Position numbers and translations under genes: made by a program
DNA from: Auxenochlorella pyrenoidosa
Lineage: Eukaryota > Chlorophyta > Trebouxiophyceae > Chlorellales > Chlorellaceae
Length of the DNA stretch: 11,579 bases
Reading direction: 5' to 3'
Assembly (NCBI GenBank): GCA_001430745.1
Contig: KQ481946.1
Coordinates: 916,232-927,810, forward strand
Notes under the pieces: generated by a model
Databases searched by the model: none
Told to the model about the DNA's origin: nothing
The model's input: only the letters and a program-made list of their open reading frames with translations
Shown: one piece after another, positions 8,230 to 11,579 of the stretch
Layout of the letters: every line of letters begins with the position of its first letter
Position numbering within the stretch: position 1 is the stretch's first letter

Positions 8230-9949
8230 TCAGTTGCGGCGGAAGCGGTCCAGCAGCAGCGGCACGTTGGCCTGGAACTCCGTCCAGCCCAGCAGGCTGC
8301 CCTCGCGCCGCGGGTCCCAGCTGGCTGCAGGCGGGGCGGGGCGAGGGGTGGGGTGGGGTGGGGTGGGGGGTGGGGGGGTTAGGGAAGGTCGGGCAGTGCC
8401 CAGAGGAAGCAAGGGGGCATCTGGTGGAGCAGGGGGCACGGCAGGGATCCGGCTCAGCGCTTGGTCCCAACGCTGGGGGGAGGTGGGGGGGATCACAGGA
8501 CCGGCGGCCCACGGGAAGAGGCGGGTGGCGCGAAGCTCCAGGCCAGGCACAGCGTGCGCGGCGCACCCGACATGATGCCGTACGAGATGCCCAGCAGGCC
8601 GCCGCCAAAGGTGAGGGAGGAGGCCAGGTAGGGCACCCAGCTGGGCAGGTCCACGTCCTGCTTCACCTGCGGGGGGGTTTAGATGTGATTGTTTTCTCAA
8701 GTTGTAATTCAATTGTGACTTGATTGTGATTGATCTTTTGATTGAGGAACAGGCCAGCAGACAGCCGCGCACTGGTGGGCGAACAACCTTGAACGAGCTG
8801 AGGAACATGGGAGGCCCCTCGCCCAAAGCGCGCCACCCCCGCGCTCGGCCGGGCAGCAGCAGCAGGCCCCTGGCACAGCGCCTGGTGCAAGCAAGGTCAC
8901 GAATGCCTCGGGCACCCGGCCTGCCCTGCACAACGGGCACGCAGGCGAGCACCAGGAGCAGGCGCGGAGGCATGCACCAACGCACTGACGACATGAAAAC
9001 GCCCCCCCCCCCCCCCCCCACGGCAGGCCTCGCTCCCTCCCACAAGGTTGTCCAGGACAGAGAGCGCTGCCGGACCGACCCCACCCATCCACCCACCCCC
9101 ACACACCTTGAGCCAGTAGAAGAAGGGGAAGAGCAGGATGCCGGTGAAGACGGGGGCGCCCATGAAGAGAATGACGCGGCGCAGCATGCGGTTCGTGACC
9201 ACCTCAGGCACAGCGGCGGTGCTGCCGTACTCGACCGTCCGGCCGGCGCTGCTGGGCGCGCCGCCGCCGTAGCTGACCACCTCCTCGTCATCGCTGTCGC
9301 CCTCGGCTGCCGCTGCCGCGCCCTGCTGCTGCCGCTGCCGCTGGGCCTCCTCATAAGCCGCCTGCTCCGACTGCAGCTGCTCGAGCGTGAGCTTGGGCGA
9401 GGGCCGCGAGGCCACCTTGCCGCGCTTGCTCTTCTGCGGGAGTGCGGCGCGGCACTCGAGCCGGTTGGAGCTGCAAAGGGTGCCAGCACCTCCCACAACT
9501 GGGTGGGAGGGGTGCAGGTGCAGCAGCGCGGCACTGGGCATGCATGCACCCCATGGCTCGAACGATGATCCTAGCAATATCCAGCCGGCTGGGCAGCGCT
9601 GCGAGCAGGCAACTGCTTTACAACTGGCCACAGGAGTGCAGGCGTGCCTCGCGACGGCTGCTGTCCAAGCAGTGCAGGCGCGCACTCCAGGCAGCAAGAG
9701 AGCCGTCGTGAGGGCAAAGCGTGTGTCACAACGCACTCGCGCTCATCTGCTTTGCCAGTACCGATTGGCAGGAGCGGCACAGCACAGCCCCACCTTGACC
9801 TGCTTGGGCAGCTTCTGCCCAGCACCGCCGCTGAAGCCTTTCTGCTGCGCTGCCACCAGCACGGCACTGCGGGGCCGCTGGCAGCGCGCCGCCGCCGTTG
9901 GCCGCGGCGGCAGCAAAGCACCGCTGCACTGCACTGCGCAGCTCTGCAT
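8230..9949 (-). CDS. PAM68: PAM68-like photosystem II assembly factor, chloroplast; 4 exons
   Basis: PAM68 is a thylakoid membrane protein that helps assemble early photosystem II complexes in plants; cyanobacteria have a homologue. Exons in transcript order: 9949-9794, 9433-9107, 8666-8567, 8324-8230. They total 678 nt, 225 residues plus TGA, with matching phases 0, 0, 1. Residues 1-35 resemble a chloroplast transit peptide (small, hydroxylated and basic, no acidic residue), followed by QQKGFSGG. A coil-like Q/E/A segment (about 70-92) leads to an acidic patch, GDSDDEE. The conserved core is VPEVVTNRMLRRVILF, first membrane span about 137-158 (ending FPFFYWLK), then the loop VKQDVDLPSWVP, second span about 172-192, and the tail SWDPRREGSLLGW, the family's signature. 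The start is uncertain: the frame is open upstream, with another ATG at 10105-10103 that would add 52 residues. Exon 1 could also end at 9800 (CAG|GTCAAG), removing two residues. The acceptor at 9471 for exon 2 was rejected for its phase. Confidence 0.88.
8345..8379 (-). repeat. (CCCCA)n array before the last acceptor of the PAM68-like gene
   Basis: The + strand shows four perfect GGGGT units (8345-8364), then longer G runs each ending in T up to 8379. On the gene's sense strand this is a CCCCA array ending about 20 nt before exon 4, in the pyrimidine-tract position of intron 3 (8566-8325). Confidence 0.88.
8681..8746. other. AT-rich island with TGATTG repeats inside PAM68 intron 2
   Basis: By direct count 20 of 66 bases are G or C (about 30%), against a GC-dominated window. 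The hexamer TGATTG occurs four times on the + strand (8686, 8721, 8727, 8739), so CAATCA on the sense strand. No ORF or terminal repeats are seen. It may aid 3' splice-site recognition or be a fragment of an old insertion. Confidence 0.65.
9002..9019. repeat. C18 homopolymer (G18 on the PAM68 sense strand)
   Basis: Eighteen consecutive C on the + strand lie in intron 2 of the PAM68-like gene, so the pre-mRNA carries a G18 run roughly 90 nt after the donor. The exact count may be unreliable. Confidence 0.85.
9434..9793 (-). other. Intron 1 of the PAM68-like gene (360 nt)
   Basis: The donor GTCAAG|GTGGGG and acceptor CTCCCGCAG|AAG join in phase 0 to give GQKLPKQVK then KSKRGKVAS, a basic stretch expected before the conserved core. 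Nothing else recognisable lies inside. Confidence 0.65.
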
Positions 9950-10221
9950 TGGTGATGGTGCTGCCAAAGTGCTCGAATGCGACGGTGGAGATTCAGAAGC
10001 TGCAAAGCTGAAGGGTTGAGCTCGAGTTGGCTTGCAGGACGTGCCTCGCTTGCAGAAATGTGCTGTGGGCTTGGGTGAAGGAGTGGCGTGTGTCGCAAAC
10101 CACATTTCGCACTTATCTCGGAGGCGATGCCGTGCTGCGGCCCCTGCTGTGGGTGTTTCTGTGCTGAGTGGGGCTCCGCCATGCGCATTCAGCCCAGGCT
10201 TTGCGATCGGACGCTGCAGCA
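9950..10221. promoter_or_regulatory. Shared divergent promoter region between PAM68-like and GCVT genes
   Basis: Only 272 bp separate the two start codons, which face away from each other, so both 5' UTRs and core promoters must fit here unless 5' UTRs are interrupted upstream. No TATA box is evident. CTTATC at 10112-10117 is GATAAG on the - strand, the core of the plant I-box found in light-regulated promoters. One copy of a 6-mer is weak evidence. If the alternative PAM68 start at 10105 is used, the gap falls to 116 bp. Confidence 0.6.
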
Positions 10222-10225
10222 ATGA
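10181..10225 (+). other. Candidate 14-codon upstream ORF overlapping the GCVT start
   Basis: The ATG at 10181 opens a 14-codon frame ([14 protein letters not shown]) whose TGA at 10223-10225 overlaps the GCVT ATG at 10222-10224 as ATGA. Both ATGs have G at -3. If the GCVT transcript starts upstream of 10181, initiation at the main ATG would need leaky scanning or reinitiation. The transcript start is unknown. Confidence 0.35.
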
Positions 10226-11330
10226 GGCGCCAGGCTGCAGTAGCTCTCCTGCGCGCGGTGGGCCTCACCGGCAGCCAGACCTCTGCGTCCGCTGCCTCTG
10301 GCTGCCGGCTGCCTGCGGCTGCTGCCCTGCTGTCTCGCCGTAGCTTTGCCGATGACGCCGCGCTGCTGAAGACCCCTCTGTATGAGTTCCACATCGCCAA
10401 CGGAGGTGCGGCGGGCGGGAGAGGCGGACGCCGGATTTGAACGCTGCAAATGGCAGGCCCACGTGCAGTTGCCCTGGTAGAGAAGCATATATGGCGGTTC
10501 AGATCCTCGGTTGCCACCGCATCACGCCACCAAACGCGATCTTGCCGACTCCGTGCAGGCAAGATGGTGCCCTTTGCTGGCTGGTCGATGCCCATTCAGT
10601 ACAAGGTCAGTCCCTGCTGTCGACGGCATCCCTCCCAGCACTGCATGCTCTGATGTGGAGCTTCGGCACTCCCCTGGAATGGAACTACACAGGCTGCAGT
10701 GCATGCACAGAACATGCTGGGGCGCACCGTAGCCTGCACAGCTGCAGGCTGTGCTGCTGTGTGCCCGGTGGCACACTGGGGCTCAAATGCCAGGGCCCGG
10801 CGCCTGCTTGATGTCCCCAGCCCCCCCCTGGCCTCCCCACGGGCAGGACAGCATCATGGATTCGACGCTGCACTGCCGCCAGCACGCCTCGCTCTTCGAC
10901 GTCTCCCACATGTGTGGGCTGAGCCTCAAGGTGCGCTCGCGTCTCGCCGCTGTGTGCCCCCTGCACCCACACACAAACACCATGACTGGGCGCGTGCCAA
11001 GGGCGCCTCTCCCAACTGCGCCCCCTTGCCGCAAACCTGTCGCGTGCCCAGCACATGCGCGGTGCTGCGCGTCGCGTTGCAACGGGGCGTGGACACCAGC
11101 CCGCCCCTCTGGCGGCGCCCCCGGCGGGGTGGGTTACTATGCCAGAAAGCACCCGAAAAGCATTCCCCGAGGAGCACCTGCCAAGCGCGCGCGCCCTCTG
11201 CTCCCGCAGGGCAAGGACGCCATCCCGTTCCTCGAGTCGCTGGTGGTGGGCGACGTGGCGGGCCTGGCCGACGGCACCGGCACCCTGTCCGTGTTCACAA
11301 ACGAGCAGGGCGGCATCATCGACGACACGG
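10222..11330 (+). CDS. GCVT: Glycine cleavage system T-protein (aminomethyltransferase), mitochondrial; 5' part, 4 exons
   Basis: T-protein releases ammonia from the aminomethyl-lipoyl H-protein and passes the one-carbon unit to tetrahydrofolate. It is one of four glycine decarboxylase subunits, used in photorespiration in plants and algae. Exons: 10222-10405, 10559-10605, 10847-10930, 11210-11330, phases 1, 0, 0, then 1 at the last donor (GTGCGC at 11331). These give the first 145 residues of a protein normally about 400 long; the rest lies beyond the window. Residues 1-43 form a basic presequence with a plausible cleavage zone at LLSRRSFA. The mature part starts [20 protein letters not shown] and continues [28 protein letters not shown] (FDVSHM at 94-99), then GGIIDD (140-144), whose first aspartate corresponds to the folate-contacting catalytic Asp of bacterial and human T-proteins. 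The near-exact plant-type motifs leave little doubt. The gene is divergent from the PAM68-like gene. Confidence 0.93.
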
Positions 11331-11579
11331 GTGCGCACCCATGCCCACCCGTCTGCCTGCCTGCCTGCCTGCTCGCTTCCTGCCTGCCTGCCTCCGCCGC
11401 CGCGGCGGCAGCAGAACCGGGCCGCTGCCTGCTGCGTTGGGAGGGCCTGCCCTGTTGCGCCATTGTCAACATGTCTGCAGGTGTGTGCAGCTGCACAAGC
11501 GCCCAGCGGCGGCGAGCTGTCCCCCTCCTCGCCCCGCCCCGCGCCGCCTCGCCGCGGCCCTCAGCTGCAACGTGTGCGC
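11331..11579 (+). other. GCVT intron 4, running off the window end
   Basis: After GGIIDDT the family expects a segment like VITKV. None of the AG acceptors here (for example 11479-11480 or 11489-11490) opens onto such a sequence, so the stretch is read as intron to the end of the window. It contains TGCC tetranucleotides (four at 11354-11369, three at 11381-11392) and a perfect palindrome GCCGCCGCGGCGGC at 11396-11409. Confidence 0.6.

Larger units (their letters stand above)
8667..9106 (-). other. Intron 2 of the PAM68-like gene (440 nt)
   Basis: The donor AAG|GTGTGT (after FYWLK) and acceptor CCCGCAG (before VKQDVDLP) are phase 0. It is the longest intron resolved in the window. It contains a G18 run on the sense strand and an AT-rich island near the acceptor, listed separately. 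Sense CTAAAC at 8682-8677 is a plausible branch point about 10-15 nt from the acceptor. Confidence 0.8.

Noticed and set aside
9461..9480. Alternative acceptor CTTTGCAG at 9471 for PAM68 exon 2
   Set aside because: It would require the previous exon to end in phase 2, but both plausible donors of exon 1 (9793 and 9799) are phase 0. The acceptor at 9434 fits the phase.
8230..9549. 439-residue - strand open frame
   Set aside because: Only its last 30 codons are real (PAM68 exon 4). The rest crosses introns and reads exons 2 and 3 in the wrong frame.
10685..11338. 217-residue - strand open frame
   Set aside because: It is antisense to GCVT exons 3-4, whose sense frame is strongly conserved.

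Overview
The window looks like a stretch of nuclear chromosome from a unicellular green alga, most likely a Chlorella-type trebouxiophyte. The evidence is very high GC, short coding exons separated by many 120-440 bp introns, C-rich 3' splice sites, TGTAA poly(A) signals (the usual chlorophyte signal) downstream of three stop codons, and proteins of plant/algal type with organelle-targeting N-termini. No prokaryotic, viral or intact mobile-element gene was found. Assignments rest on reading the translated exons and recognising family motifs; no database search was possible.

Layout: (1) 1-402, + strand, is the last intron and last exon of an NADPH-dependent diflavin reductase of the cytochrome P450 reductase type. 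Its 3' UTR ends near a TGTAA at 755-759. (2) 776-1223 is intergenic and holds a perfect 14-bp inverted repeat at 839-877. (3) 1224-7638, + strand, is a complete 20-exon gene for an ACSF2-like acyl-CoA synthetase with a predicted mitochondrial presequence. The joined exons give 1914 nt (637 residues plus stop) with every intron phase matching. (4) 8230-9949, - strand, is a four-exon gene for a PAM68-like photosystem II assembly factor (225 residues). It converges with the synthetase gene, with poly(A) signals about 85 bp apart. (5) 10222-11330 and onward, + strand, is the 5' part (four exons) of the mitochondrial glycine cleavage T-protein gene. It diverges from the PAM68 gene across a 272-bp shared promoter region and runs off the window end.

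The genes do not form an operon or an obvious single pathway. The most suggestive neighbourhood is the divergent pair of a photosystem II assembly factor and a photorespiratory glycine-cleavage subunit, both typically light-regulated in plants. I do not see a new defence, mobile or biosynthetic system. The notable signals concern gene structure: two GC-AG introns in one gene, a duplicated exon-end/donor that would create a poison isoform, CCCCA arrays used as C-rich tracts before acceptors in two genes, an AT-rich intronic island, and a short upstream ORF overlapping the GCVT start codon.
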